Shown piece by piece: positions 28,441 to 38,664 of a stretch of DNA of 64,000 bases. This DNA is from Palaemon carinicauda. Lineage: Eukaryota > Arthropoda > Malacostraca > Decapoda > Palaemonidae. The stretch spans positions 11,196,161-11,260,160 of the forward strand of contig NC_090736.1 in the NCBI RefSeq assembly GCF_036898095.1, given 5' to 3'. How positions within the stretch are numbered: position 1 is the stretch's first letter; each line of letters opens with the position of its first letter. The position numbers and the translations under genes were made by a program. Below the pieces are notes generated by a model, which saw only the letters and a program-made list of their open reading frames with translations, had not been told where the DNA came from and ran no database searches.

Positions 28441-28944
28441 TGACTTAGAACCTGAGAGAAGAGCCCAATCATATATATCGTTAAAACATATTATTGTTAA
28501 AGGAAAAAAACTGAAAAGTTCCTTTATTAGGATCAAAACCATTAAGTTAAGAAAGAATGAACAAAACGCTAGACACGGTTACTCTTACTGCAACGTGAAA
28601 CCGTGAACATTCTTTCTCTATCGTAACGATAGAGTGCAAGTTGAACGTTCTGAACGTCAACAACTGCAGAGACAAAACAAAACGTTAGTTCAACTTTGAA
28701 AACAGTACGAGACTATCAAAGAAATTCTTTCAAACTCTGTGGCGGAAAGAGAGTTCATACTCTCTTCGTCACCATAATTAATCAAATTAATTCCAAAAGC
28801 TAACTAAGCTAATATAGAAGTTTCCAGTAAAGCGACAGCCGAAATCAAAGAGAAATACTTCACCAAAGTCGTGAAAATACTCCAAGAACATAAGCGTATC
28901 CCAGAACGTCTTGCCGGAAGCACGACAGAGGAATAATTGAGGAG
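28101..28944 (-). other. 5' leader of F1-B with (TC)n
   Basis: Non-coding. A TC run lies at about 28415-28440. The part from about 28787 matches 35840-36010 of F1-C, while the rest has no counterpart there. Confidence 0.6.
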
Positions 28945-29099
28945 GTGTCAACAAGAAGTACTTGAGTACCTGGCCACAGGTGGCGCTGGTAAATACACCC
29001 CCTTCTAGTATTGTGATAGCTGGCGTATCCCTCCATAGAATTCTGTCGGGCAACGGAGTTGACAGCTACATGATTATCGGGTAAGTTTAATATTGAAAA
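28945..29099. repeat. right inverted terminal repeat of F1-B
   Basis: Partner of the left ITR, identical over the shared length. GTAAGT at 29081-29086 points outward. Confidence 0.85.
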
Positions 29100-29480
29100 T
29101 TACGGTATTTAGTTGTCGAACACGTTTGTGAAACGGTTCGAAGAAAGTTTGTTCTCAACTGACTTTTGTGGGCAGGGCTTCATTGTCCACAAACCTTATG
29201 CCTTTGTGGCTGACTCCACCTCTTCGAACCATTTGACAAGCAGGTTCGACAACCGTGTTCGTCGAACCGTTCGACCATGTGAAACTTGCTTTATAGCTAA
29301 CCTTGGCCTTGGAGCTGACAAACGAACGTACCATGGTACGAGTCTCTTTTATTGTTATCATTACTAATACTAAGCTAAATTCTACAACCCTAGTTGGAAA
29401 AGCAGATATTGTGAGCCAAGAGCTACAACAGGGAAAACTAGCCCAAAACACTCTATGAAAAGTAATGAATAATTAAAATA
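29100..29480. other. spacer between F1-B and F1-C
   Basis: No gene. It contains dispersed, partly inverted copies of a gttcgaa/ttcgaac-like word, but no terminal repeat was found. Confidence 0.5.
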
Positions 29481-29671
29481 TGTTATTTTCATTAGTAAAA
29501 TAAATTTTTGAATATACTTACCCGATAATCATGTAGCTGTCAACTCCGTTGCCCGACAGAATTCTACGGGAGGGATACGCCAGCTATCACTATACTAGAA
29601 GGGGGTGTACTCACCACCGCCACCTGTGGCCAGGTACTGCAGTACTTCTTGTTGACACCACCTCACTTTTT
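29481..29671. repeat. left inverted terminal repeat of F1-C
   Basis: Inverted match to 36010-36176 with a single visible difference (accgcc against agcgcc). Outward GTAAGT lies on the minus strand at 29521-29516. Confidence 0.85.
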
Positions 29672-29724
29672 CCTCGGTCCACTGGTTCTCTATGGGGAGG
29701 AAGGGCGGGTCAATTAAATCATGA

Positions 29725-29812
29725 TTATCGGGTAAGTATATTCAAAAATTTATTTTACTAATGAAAATAACATTTTTCAATATTAAACTTACCCGATAAT
29801 CATGTAGCTGAT
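29725..29812. repeat. internal complementary region of F1-C
   Basis: Complement of the left end (aatgaaaataaca) joined to complement of the right end (tttttcaatattaaac). Confidence 0.8.
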
Positions 29813-30207
29813 TCACACCCAGGGGGGTGGGTGAAAACCAGTGTACATGACTAAAGGATAGCTAAGTATCCCGTATTTCATATAATCAGTTATTTCAGAA
29901 TAACAATGAAATAATAAGTACCTGGTAAGGAAGTCGACTTGAACCGTTACTCTGCCTTTATTAAGTTCGTCTTCCTTACTGAGCGCAGCGTTCCTCTTAG
30001 GAGGCTGAATCAACTCTAAGGTGCTAAAGTATATAGGGCTGCAACCCCTACTAAAGGACCTCTACACAACCTCTAACCCGGGCGCTTCTCAAGAATGAAT
30101 TGACCACCTGCCAAATCAAAAGGATGCGGAAGGCTTCTTAGCCTACCGTAACAACATAAAAACAACAATAAAAGCCTTCAAGAGAAAGGTTAAAAAAGGT
30201 TATGGGA

Positions 30208-33111
30208 TTAAGGGAATGTAGTGGCTGAGCCCTCACCTACTACTGCACTCGCTGCTACGAATGGTCCCAGGGTGTAGCAGTTCTCGTAAAGAGACTGGAC
30301 ATCTTTAAGATAAAATGATGCAAACACTGACTTGCTCCTCCAATAAGTTGCATCCATTATGCTCTGCAGAGAACGGTTCTTATTAAAGGCCATCGAAGTG
30401 GCTACGGCTCTCACTTCGTGGGTCCTTACCTTCAGCAAAGCAAGGTCTTCCTCCTTCATATGAGAATGGGCTTCTCTAATCAGAAGCCTTATATAATACG
30501 AAAGTCCGTTTTTGGACATGGGCATCGAAGGTTTCTTGATTGCACACCATAAGGCTTCTGACTGTCCTCGTATAGGTTTTGACCTATTAAGATAATATTT
30601 TAGAGCTCTGACAGGGCAAAGAACTCTTTCTAGCTCGTTACCTACCATGTTGGAAAGGCTAGGAATTTCAAACGATCTAGGCCAAGGACGTGAAGGAAGT
30701 TCATTCTTAGCTAAAAATCCGAGCTGTAAAGAACATGTTGCAGATTCGGATGTGAACCCAATGTTCTTGCTGAAGGCATGAACCTCACTGACTCTTTTAG
30801 CTGTTGCAAGGCAGACGAGGAAAAGAGTCTTGAGGGTAAGGTCCTTGAAGGAAGCTGACTGGAGAGGTTCGAACCTAGGCGACATAAGGAACCTTAAGAC
30901 TACGTCTAGATTCCAGCCTGGAGTGGGTAAACGACGTTCTTTAGTAGTCTCAAAAGACTTAAGGATGTCTTGAAGGTCCTTGTTGGAAGAAAGGTCCAAA
31001 CCTCTGTGGCACAGAACTGAAGCCAACATACTCCTGTACCCTTTAATCGTAGGAGCCGAAAGGGATCTCTCATTCCTTAGATGTAATAGGAAGTCAGCTA
31101 TTTGGGTTACAGAGGTATTGGTGGATGAAACTGCATTGGCTCTACACCAGCTCCGGAAGACTTCCCACATGGATTGGTAGACTCTACGAGTGGATACCCT
31201 CCTTGCTCTGGCAATCGCACTGGCTGCCTCTTTCGAAAAGCCTCTAGCTCTAGCGAATCTTTCGACAGTCTGAAGGCAGTCAGCCGAAGAGCGTGGAGGT
31301 TTGGGTGCAACTTGTCTACGTGAGGTTGACGTAGAAGGTCCACTCTTAGAGGAAGAGTCCTGGGGATGTCGACCAGCCATTGTAGTACCTCTGTGAACCA
31401 TTCTCTTGCAGGCCAAAGGGGAGCAACCAGCGTCAGCCGTGTCCCTTCGTGCGAGATGAACTTTTGAATGACTCTGTTGATGATCTTGAACGGTGGGAAT
31501 GCGTAAAGGTCGAGATGGGACCAATTCAGCAGAAAAGCATCCACATGAACTGCTGCTGGGTCTGGAACTGGGGAACAGTACAAAGGAAGTCTCTTGGTCA
31601 TGGAGGTGGCAAACAGATCTATTGTAGGCTGACCCCACAAGGTCCAAATTCTGTTGCACACGCTCTTGTGAAGGGTCCATTCCGTGGGGATGACCTGATC
31701 TTTTCTGCTTAGGCGATCTGCTGAGACGTTCATGTTGCCCTGAATGAACCTCGTTAGTAGGGTGAGGTTTAGACTTCTTGACCAAATGAGGAGGTCCCTT
31801 GCGATCTCGTACAGGTTCCTCGAATGGGTCCCTCCCTGCTTGGAGATGTAAGCTAAGGCTGTGGTGTTGTCGGAGTTCACCTCCACCACCTTGCCTAGCA
31901 GGAGGGACTTGAAGTTCAATAGGGCCAAATGAACTGCCAGGAGCTCCTTGCAGTTGATGTGGAGCGTTACCTGTTCCTTGTTCCACGTTCCCGAGCATTC
32001 CTGTCCGTTCAAGGTCGCGCCCCAGCCCGAGTCTGATGCATCCGAGAAGAGATGAAGATTGGGGGTCTGAATCGCTAACGATAGGCCCTCTTTGAGAAGG
32101 AGGTTGGTCTTCCACCACAAGAGAGTGGTCTTCATCTCTTTGGTGACCGGGATAGAGACTGCTTCGAGCGTCAAATCCTTGTCCCAATGAGCTGCTAGAT
32201 GGAATTGAAGAGGGCGGAGGTGGAGTCTCCCTAACTCGACGAACAGTGCTAACGATGACAGGGTCCCTGTGAGACTCATCCACTGTCTCACCGAGCAACT
32301 GCTCCTCTTCAGCATGCTCAGGATGCAATCTAGGGCTTGGCTTATCCTTGGGGCCGATGGAAAAGCCCGAAAAACCTGACTCCGAATCTCCATTCCCAGG
32401 TAAACAATGGATTGGGAGGGAATGAGCTGGGACTTTTCGAAGTTGACTAACAGACCCAGTTCCTTGATCAAGTCCAAAGTCCAGTTGAGACTCTCCAGAC
32501 AGCGACGACTCGTGGAGGCTCTCAACAGCCAGTCGTCTAGGTAAAGGGAGGCTCTGATGTCGGATAAGTGGAGGAATTTTGCAATATTCCTCATCAGAAG
32601 CGTAAACACCATAGGAGCTGTGCTTAGGCCAAAACACAGGGCTTGGAATTGGTACACAACCTTTCCAAAAACGAATCTCAGGAAAGGTTGGGAGTTTGGA
32701 TGAATAGGAATGTGAAAGTATGCGTCTTTCAGATCCAACGAGACCATCCAGTCCTCCTGCCTGACCGCTGCTAGGACCGACTTCGTCGTCTCCATAGTGA
32801 ACGTCTGCTTGGTGACATAAGCATTGAGCGCGCTGACGTCCAGCACCGGTCTCCAACCTCCTGTCTTCTTGGCCACCAGAAAGAGACGGTTGTAGAAGCC
32901 CGGGGATTGATGGTCCCGGACTATAACCACTGCCTTCTTCTGTAACAGGAGCGACACCTCCTGATGCAACGCTAGCCTCTTGTCCTTTTCCTTGTAGTTG
33001 GGAGAGAGGTTGATGGGAGAAGTGGTCAGAGGGGGTTTGCGGCAGAATGGTATCCTGTAACCCTCCCTCAGCCACCTGACAGACTGGGCGTCTGCACCTC
33101 TCTTTTCCCAA
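30208..33111 (-). CDS. tyrosine recombinase ORF (F1-C)
   Basis: 967 codons, open. The recombinase domain is about the last 350 residues (30208-31290), from SADCLQTVERFARARGF. Catalytic residues: R in ATAKRVSEVHAFS, H and R in RTHEVRAVATS, W in TYWRS, Y in SFYLKDV. The preceding 600 or so residues overprint RT/RNase H in another frame and are Ser/Gly/Arg/Gln-rich. The frame continues from gag with only the gag TGA (33166-33168) between. All recombinase residues are present, so it could be active if expressed. Confidence 0.85.
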   Translation of the reverse strand: MGKERCRRPVCQVAEGGLQDTILPQTPSDHFSHQPLSQLQGKGQEASVASGGVAPVTEEGSGYSPGPSIPGLLQPSLSGGQEDRRLETGAGRQRAQCLCHQADVHYGDDEVGPSSGQAGGLDGLVGSERRILSHSYSSKLPTFPEIRFWKGCVPIPSPVFWPKHSSYGVYASDEEYCKIPPLIRHQSLPLPRRLAVESLHESSLSGESQLDFGLDQGTGSVSQLRKVPAHSLPIHCLPGNGDSESGFSGFSIGPKDKPSPRLHPEHAEEEQLLGETVDESHRDPVIVSTVRRVRETPPPPSSIPSSSSLGQGFDARSSLYPGHQRDEDHSLVVEDQPPSQRGPIVSDSDPQSSSLLGCIRLGLGRDLERTGMLGNVEQGTGNAPHQLQGAPGSSFGPIELQVPPARQGGGGELRQHHSLSLHLQAGRDPFEEPVRDRKGPPHLVKKSKPHPTNEVHSGQHERLSRSPKQKRSGHPHGMDPSQERVQQNLDLVGSAYNRSVCHLHDQETSFVLFPSSRPSSSSCGCFSAELVPSRPLRIPTVQDHQQSHSKVHLARRDTADAGCSPLACKRMVHRGTTMAGRHPQDSSSKSGPSTSTSRRQVAPKPPRSSADCLQTVERFARARGFSKEAASAIARARRVSTRRVYQSMWEVFRSWCRANAVSSTNTSVTQIADFLLHLRNERSLSAPTIKGYRSMLASVLCHRGLDLSSNKDLQDILKSFETTKERRLPTPGWNLDVVLRFLMSPRFEPLQSASFKDLTLKTLFLVCLATAKRVSEVHAFSKNIGFTSESATCSLQLGFLAKNELPSRPWPRSFEIPSLSNMVGNELERVLCPVRALKYYLNRSKPIRGQSEALWCAIKKPSMPMSKNGLSYYIRLLIREAHSHMKEEDLALLKVRTHEVRAVATSMAFNKNRSLQSIMDATYWRSKSVFASFYLKDVQSLYENCYTLGPFVAASAVVGEGSATTFP

Positions 33112-33368
33112 GCTTGCCAGAAGATCTTGAGTCTGGCTCCTACTGCTGTCTGGAGAGGGGGAGAGTCAGTGTTTGCCTTGAGAAGTCTTGGAACCTTTCC
33201 TAGACTTGCTCCTGGAAGAGTCTGGACGGGAGCTTCCTCGGCTGGGGGCTCTACCACGAAAGGGCGGAATAAACCTCGTAGCAGGCGTATCAGCAACTGG
33301 GGTGCGGTAAGTCCTGGGGACTGAGGGAGCAACCTTAGTCTTACGAGCTGAAGAGGCCACAAGATCAT
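31107..33368 (-). CDS. RT/RNase H (pol) ORF (F1-C)
   Basis: 753 codons, open. It overlaps the gag end by about 200 bases in the +1 frame. RT motifs: GFYNRLFLVAKK, SLDLKDAYFHIP, FQALCFGLSTAP, YLDDWLL. RNase H: FSDASDSGWGATL, CKELLAVHLAL, NSDNTTALAY, SADRLSRK. Then DLFATSMTKR...YAFPPFKI and APLWPAREWF, in the place of the DIRS methyltransferase domain. It probably makes cDNA from element RNA. All three RNase H acidic blocks and both RT aspartates of YLDD are present. Confidence 0.88.
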   Translation of the reverse strand: MILWPLQLVRLRLLPQSPGLTAPQLLIRLLRGLFRPFVVEPPAEEAPVQTLPGASLGKVPRLLKANTDSPPLQTAVGARLKIFWQAWEKRGADAQSVRWLREGYRIPFCRKPPLTTSPINLSPNYKEKDKRLALHQEVSLLLQKKAVVIVRDHQSPGFYNRLFLVAKKTGGWRPVLDVSALNAYVTKQTFTMETTKSVLAAVRQEDWMVSLDLKDAYFHIPIHPNSQPFLRFVFGKVVYQFQALCFGLSTAPMVFTLLMRNIAKFLHLSDIRASLYLDDWLLRASTSRRCLESLNWTLDLIKELGLLVNFEKSQLIPSQSIVYLGMEIRSQVFRAFPSAPRISQALDCILSMLKRSSCSVRQWMSLTGTLSSLALFVELGRLHLRPLQFHLAAHWDKDLTLEAVSIPVTKEMKTTLLWWKTNLLLKEGLSLAIQTPNLHLFSDASDSGWGATLNGQECSGTWNKEQVTLHINCKELLAVHLALLNFKSLLLGKVVEVNSDNTTALAYISKQGGTHSRNLYEIARDLLIWSRSLNLTLLTRFIQGNMNVSADRLSRKDQVIPTEWTLHKSVCNRIWTLWGQPTIDLFATSMTKRLPLYCSPVPDPAAVHVDAFLLNWSHLDLYAFPPFKIINRVIQKFISHEGTRLTLVAPLWPAREWFTEVLQWLVDIPRTLPLRVDLLRQPHVDKLHPNLHALRLTAFRLSKDSLELEAFRKRQPVRLPEQGGYPLVESTNPCGKSSGAGVEPMQFHPPIPL

Positions 33369-35792
33369 GAGTGTCTTTCTGAATCATTGCCGCAGACAAG
33401 TCCTTGATAAGTTCTTCGGGAAACAAGAACTTAGAAAGCGGAGCGAAAAGGAGTTGAGACCTTTGACAAGGTGTGATGCTGGAAGAAAGGAAGGTACAAA
33501 GTTGCTCCCTTTTCTTAAGAACTCCTGACACAAATATTGAAGCAAGCTCGCCAGATCCATCCCTAATAGCTTTATCCATGCAGGACATTAAAAGCATGGC
33601 CGAGTCTTTGTCCGCAGGGGAGGTCTTCTTGCTAAGGGCCCCCAGGCACCAGTCTAGAAAATTGAACATCTCAAAGGCCCGAAATACACCCTTAAGTAAG
33701 TGGTCTAGATTGGAGAAGGTCCAGCAAACCTTAGAGCGCCTCATTGCTGTTCTACGAGGAGAGTCGACCAAACTCGAGAAGTCAGCCTGGGCAGAGGCAG
33801 GTACTCCCAAGCCTGGTTCCTCTCCTGTGGCATACCATACGCCCGCTTTAGAAGTGAGCTTAGTCGGTGGGAACATAAAGGAAGTCTTTCCTAGTTGCTG
33901 CTTAGACTGCAACCACTCCCCTAAAATTCTTAGAGCTCTCTTAGAGGACCTTGCAAAGACGAGCTTAGTATAAGTTGACTTGGCTGGCTGCATGCCCAGC
34001 GAAAACTCAGATGGCGGAGAGCGGGGGGTAGCAGAGACAAAGTGGTCTGGGTATACCTCTCTGAAAAGAGCCAGGACCTTACGAAAGTCTATCGGAGGAG
34101 GAGAAGACTTGGATTCTTCCACGTCTGATGAGGGATCCAGGTGTGCAGCCTCATCATCAGAAACCTCATCACCAGAGTGTAGCAAAGTGAGAGGTAAGGT
34201 ATGCTGAACAGCAGAATCTGCACGAGCGGGAGCAAAAACGCTTGTGGTTTCATCCTCAAGTCTCTGTTGCTGAGGCAAAACCTGAGGTTCAGGCTGCAAA
34301 GGCTGGTCAAAAGGAGTAGCAGAAGGTAGGCGCATGGGTTGAGGAGGCTGACTCCTGGCATGAGTGTCTTGACTCAAGAGTTGCGCTTGCTGTAAGGTTA
34401 GCGGATGCGCAGTAGCAGGTTCCTGAGGAACGAGTTGAGGTTCCTGAGGTGTAAGGCTAAGGTGATGAGGCTCTCGCATTGAGGAGGGTTGAGGTCGCTG
34501 CAGCGAGAGCTGAGGTGTCTGCCTCATGGATGGGAGAGGTTGTTGTACCTCAAGAGAGTGTTGCCTCACTGGTGGAACCGCAAGTGGAAGCGGAGGAAGT
34601 AAGGTATAAGCTTCCTGTTCCCATTGCTGAGGTTGCCTTAAGGAAGGCGGAGGTAGCTGCACACCGCTGGAAACTGGCAACTCAGTACGTGGTAAGGTAT
34701 CCTGAGGAGCCTCAACATCGTACGCCTGGCAGACAGGACTGCGGTTAGGCGGAGCGATCGCAGGAGGAGGTGTAACCTTCTCAGCCTGACACTCACGCAT
34801 TAAGACCGCAAGTTGTGACTGCATGGACTGCAGTAGAGTCAACTTGGGGTCGGCAGACACTAAGGTCTGCTGAGGCAAAGCCTTAACAGAAGAGATCTGT
34901 TGCGGCAGCACCTTATTCCTCTTAGGAGGTGTGCAGTCAGCTGATGACTGCGGCAAGTCAGAGCTGATCCAATGACTGCAGCCAGGTTGTAGAGCTCTTG
35001 AGGTCTGGACTCTGCGTTTGAGAGGTCTTGAGACCTGAGTCCAACGTTTTCTCCCTGATAATTCTTCAGCAGACGAGTAAAAGACGAGCTCAATCGTCTG
35101 CGGGTGGGAGTGACGGTCTTTGTAAGACACGCCCGCAACCACCGAGGATACTTCTGTGCGCCGATCAAGGCCTGCCGAACCCTTTTGCCCTTCGACATTG
35201 CTTCTCCCCTGGGCTTGGGAGTTTGCAAGAGGTCCCGGACTGGGAGGACGACTGGCACGCACAGAAGTACCCTCACGCACCACACTGAAACTGACACTAG
35301 CACTTGGCACTGCACTGACACTCGCACTTGTCACAGCACTGGCACTATTACCTCCCACTGCACTTTTGACCTTAAGTTCCTTGACTTCGGCCATAAGAGA
35401 CTTATGATCACTAACCACCGATTCCACTTTGTCACCTAAAGCCTGAATGGCACGCAAAACAACAGACATATCAGGTTGAGGGCAAATAGTAGGTTCGGGG
35501 GTAGCCACTACAGGGGGAGGAAAAGGTAGGGGATCATGTGGTGAGGAAAAAAGTGAAGAGCGAGAAGAACTCCTCCTAACTCTCTCTCTCTCTCTAACTT
35601 AGTTGAATATTTAAGAAAACGGACAAATTCAAGTTCCGAAAGTCCGGCGCATTCCTCACATCGATCTTCCAACTGACAGGGTCTTTCCCTACAGTCAGAA
35701 CAAGCGGTGTGAGGATCTACCGAGGCCTTCGGAATGCGCCTATTACAAGACCTACATCGTCTATGGGGTGGGGCCTGTGAAATGTCAGACAT
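33166..35792 (-). pseudogene. gag-like gene of F1-C, one frameshift
   Basis: Starts MSDISQ at 35792 with the Cys/His cluster (RRCRSC, DPHTACSDC, CEEC) and then a charged helix. The frame breaks at a CT-run (about 35575-35600 on the plus strand), a likely slippage site, and the rest (33166-35508) is open. The middle is Gln/Pro/Leu-rich. An acidic block and a capsid-like region (LGMQPAKSTYTKLVFARSSKRAL...) follow. The tail is basic (SRSKSRKGSKTSQGKH), ending TGA CTC. Repairing one slip would restore about 870 codons. Confidence 0.8.
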
Positions 35793-36009
35793 CTTGAATC
35801 AAAGAGTTAGCCAAGTGGGGATTCCAAATCAAGCAAAAAGATCGTTAACCATTAATCAGAACTAAATAATAGCTATCTAAGCTAATATAGAAGTTTTCCA
35901 GTAAAGCGACAGCCGAAATCTGAGAGAAATACTTCACCAAAAGCCGTGAAAATACTCCAAGATCATAAGCGTATCCCATGAATGTCTTGCCGGAAGCACG
36001 ACAGAGGAA

Positions 36010-36176
36010 AAAGTGAGGTGGTGTCAACAAGAAGTACTGCAGTACCTGGCCACAGGTGGCGCTGGTGAGTACACCCCCTTCTAGTATAGTGATAGCTGGC
36101 GTATCCCTCCCGTAGAATTCTGTCGGGCAACGGAGTTGACAGCTACATGATTATCGGGTAAGTTTAATATTGAAAA
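36010..36176. repeat. right inverted terminal repeat of F1-C
   Basis: Partner of 29481-29671. GTAAGT at 36159-36164 points outward. Confidence 0.85.
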
Positions 36177-36215
36177 AAAATATTTTAAGAACAGTAACAA
36201 CATTTGAACATCTTT

Positions 36216-36301
36216 TATATAAAAACTATTAAAAGACTTGTGTCAGCCTCTTCAGGAAGATCATTCCACAACTTGGTCACAGCTGGAATAAATGTTCTAG
36301 A
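36216..36301 (-). mobile_element. LINE 3' end fragment
   Basis: The minus strand reads RTFIPAVTKLWNDLPEEADTS, the C-terminal signature seen after RT in many non-LTR elements (compare RTFCYAAPRLFNDLPLD in the LINE at 60263). Only this piece is recognised. Between it and 36577 lies unassigned DNA with a repeated caaggtctatagatta word (about 36344 and 36448). Confidence 0.5.
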
Positions 36302-36576
36302 ATACTATGGTAGCACTGAGCCTCATGGTGGAGAAAGCCTGACTCAAGGTCTATAGATTAAGGAGGTCTTCTCAACCCCGACCTAAAATATGACTCTTCT
36401 GCGCAGGTACAGACTGTGACGTAGGCAGGACCTATAGGTGTGGCCAAGGTCTATAGATTATTTCCACCCAAGCATACCAAAGGTCGATCACCCCTTGACC
36501 AGGCAGTTGTTTATAAGCAAAGATGGTGTACACTTCCGCATTGTTGATTAAAGCTGTTTTATATGTAAAAAAAAAA

Positions 36577-36859
36577 ATGCCCGGTAATTGTGCAGTTTTT
36601 GGATGCTTCTCATAAAGAGGAAAAAGTAAGGATCTCACTTTTCATAAATTCCCTAAGGACATCATTACAAGGAAAACGTGGATTCAGCTGTACAAACGAG
36701 AAGATCTTATTAATGGGGAAAACGCTCAGATATGTAGTAAACACTTTGAAGTTGAAGTATTTGAAAGGAATTTGATGTATGAATTGCTGAATCAACCAGT
36801 GCCTCGATCTGTACCGACGATGCATTTACCTACAACTGGACATTCACATGCATCACAAG
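36577..36859 (+). pseudogene. THAP domain exon of a P-element/THAP9-like transposase
   Basis: Starts MPGNCAVFGC and continues LTFHKFPKD, TWIQLYKR, ICSKHF and VPRSVPT. This is the C2CH zinc-dependent DNA-binding THAP domain that recognises P-type transposon ends: two Cys in CAVFGC, then Cys and His in CSKH. A TAA at 36613-36615 interrupts the frame just after the first zinc pair. The exon ends at a donor, caag followed by gtaaga (36860). Confidence 0.85.
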
Positions 36860-37167
36860 GTAAGAAACCAGTATCGTGTATTGTTGGTTATACATTAAGA
36901 TATAAATGACGCTGTAATCAACTTACATAGACTATAATTATTGTATATCCTCTTTATTATTCATCAGTAATCTGGAAATTGCAGAATCAGTTGTTTTCCT
37001 CATATATAGCTAAAAATGTATTTTTTTTATTCCATTTCGCTGTGAAAAAGTACCAGTCATGAATTTTAGTTGAGATTTTTACATATTCAATAATGTCAGA
37101 AAATTCTAATCGCATTGTTCTCTATACAAGTCCATTTTTTTAATAATTCAATTTTAATTTTAATCAG
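36860..37167 (+). other. intron of the THAP9-like gene
   Basis: Begins GTAAGA and ends TTTTAATTTTAATCAG. It leaves phase 1, compatible with the next exon (GAT ACG TCC). AT-rich, no other feature. Confidence 0.7.
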
Positions 37168-38106
37168 ATACGTCCAGGATGGTAAGAGCCGAAAAAAAGA
37201 GGACAAAAACGACTTGTAGATGAAATCCTTAGTCAAGAGCACGACGAAACAGGGAAGATTTTTGTACAAAAAGTCAAATCGGTGCCCAAGATTGAAGATT
37301 TGCAACGTATAATTGAGCAACTGGAGAAGGAGAGAGATGATATCAAATGGAAGTGGGAAGAATATGAGGTAAAGTGGAAATGTGAAAAAGAGCAGTGGGA
37401 AGTTAAAGAAAGGTGTTTTGCTACTGAAAGGGCTAAATGGGAAAATGAAAAAGCTAAATGGTTGGATAATAAGGTCAAGTGGGAAAAAGGAAAGGAAAAC
37501 TGGGAAAAAGAGAAAACAGCGATGTATGTTAAGTTTAAAGAGATTTATGCATCAGCAACTGCTGTAGTAAAAGCTAATTTAAAGAAATACTTTTCACCCA
37601 AACAAGTAGCATGTCTTGTCACTGGAAATAATATTAATACTTGGGAAGACGATGATATCAACAAAGCCTTAACGTTACGCAGTTTGAGTCCAAAAGCTTA
37701 TAAGTTTTTAAGAGAAGAGTGGAAATTACCTTTACCTTCTTTATCAACTTTATATCGCTGGTCAAGTAAGATATCTGTAGACGCTGGCATTTCGGAATCG
37801 GTAATCCACTTATTAAAAATAAAATCGGATTCAATGCTGGAACACGAGCGTCTGTGTTTAATTTCATTTTGACGAGTGCAGTGTTGCACAAATAAGGAGT
37901 TACGATAAAGGCGCAGACACTTTGTATGATCCTAAATCCAAAGTACAATGCGCAATGATCAGAGGACTTACGACTTCCTGAAAACAAATTATTTGTTATA
38001 ATTTCGACACTAACATGAAATAAGATCTCCTTTTTAAATTGATTATTCGGATTGAGAAAGTTGGGTTTCCTGTAGTAGCCATGGTAAGTGACTTAGGATC
38101 AACAAA
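37168..38106 (+). pseudogene. P-element/THAP9-like transposase, coiled coil and first catalytic half
   Basis: After one indel near 37190 the frame reads a Lys/Glu-rich coiled coil with aromatic residues at every seventh position (37354-37524). Then comes the P-type transposase N-terminal domain: KKYFSPKQVACLV, LRSLSPKAYKFLRE, LPSLSTLYRW. A frameshift at about 37870 follows LCLISF. The next frame continues DECSVAQIRSYDKGADT, then VQCAMIRGL and FPVVAMVSDLGSTN with two stops. These carry two acidic residues of the RNase H-like core. The gene is cut here by F2-2 and resumes at 48068. Confidence 0.85.
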
Positions 38107-38490
38107 ACGGATTTTGAGCGAAGCGAAAAATATATTTTTGGGTGAGATAGGCATGGCGTCCTGATGGAAGGTTCCTTTTTGGTAGCTTCCTTGGGTAAAT
38201 AACTACTAGATGTTCCCAGAGAATTTAACCACAGGTTATCACAGAATTCTAACTTCTGGAACGAGTATCCTAAAGGTTTCCCTTTAAGACATCGTATATC
38301 AACAGGGGATGCATGTATTAACGCGCCACATAGCAATCTGCACCCCACATAGAGTTAACACTTCAATGTGGAGGGGCGGAGAATAGCTGGGGAGCCGTTC
38401 CACAGCTAATCTCGTCCGTGGCTACTTTTGGTACTCGAAACGTAAACAAACGGGCGCCATTGCTAAATGACGTCACGTCCGTCCTCATCC
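38107..38490. repeat. left inverted terminal repeat of F2-2
   Basis: Inverted match to 47715-48067 with about ten differences over roughly 345 bases. CRE-like TGACGTCA at 38468-38475. Confidence 0.85.
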
Positions 38491-38572
38491 TGAAGCCAGT
38501 TGCTTGCCGATCACCATGATACAGCAGGACAGGGTGGGACCTGAAAGGCTGGACGAAGTAGCAGGGAGGGTC

Positions 38573-38664
38573 CATCAGGACGCCATGGCTATGTCACCCA
38601 AAAATAGATTTTTCGCTTCGCTCAAAATCCGTTTTTTGGGCTCAAGCCATGGCGTCCTGATGGA
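38573..38664. repeat. internal complementary region of F2-2
   Basis: tccatcaggacgccatgg ... cgcttcgctcaaaatccg (complement of the left end) runs directly into ttttttgggctcaagccatg (complement of the right end). Confidence 0.85.

Larger units (their letters stand above)
22493..29099 (-). mobile_element. DIRS-type retrotransposon F1-B, rearranged
   Basis: Minus-strand element with complete ends: left end tgttatttttattag, right end aatattgaaaa, ITR core cttacccgataatcatgtagc. The ICR at about 22735-22825 joins both ends. The two ITRs are identical over about 150 bases. The interior has lost the first part of RT and most of normal gag and carries expanded tandem repeats. It is therefore non-autonomous, yet its ends look fresh. 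Confidence 0.85.
29481..36176 (-). mobile_element. DIRS-type retrotransposon F1-C, near-intact
   Basis: Full-length minus-strand element of the same subfamily as F1-B. Left end tgttattttcattag, right end aatattgaaaa. The ITRs are identical except for one base seen, and the ICR is at about 29725-29812. RT/RNase H and recombinase ORFs are open; gag has one slippage frameshift. Confidence 0.9.
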
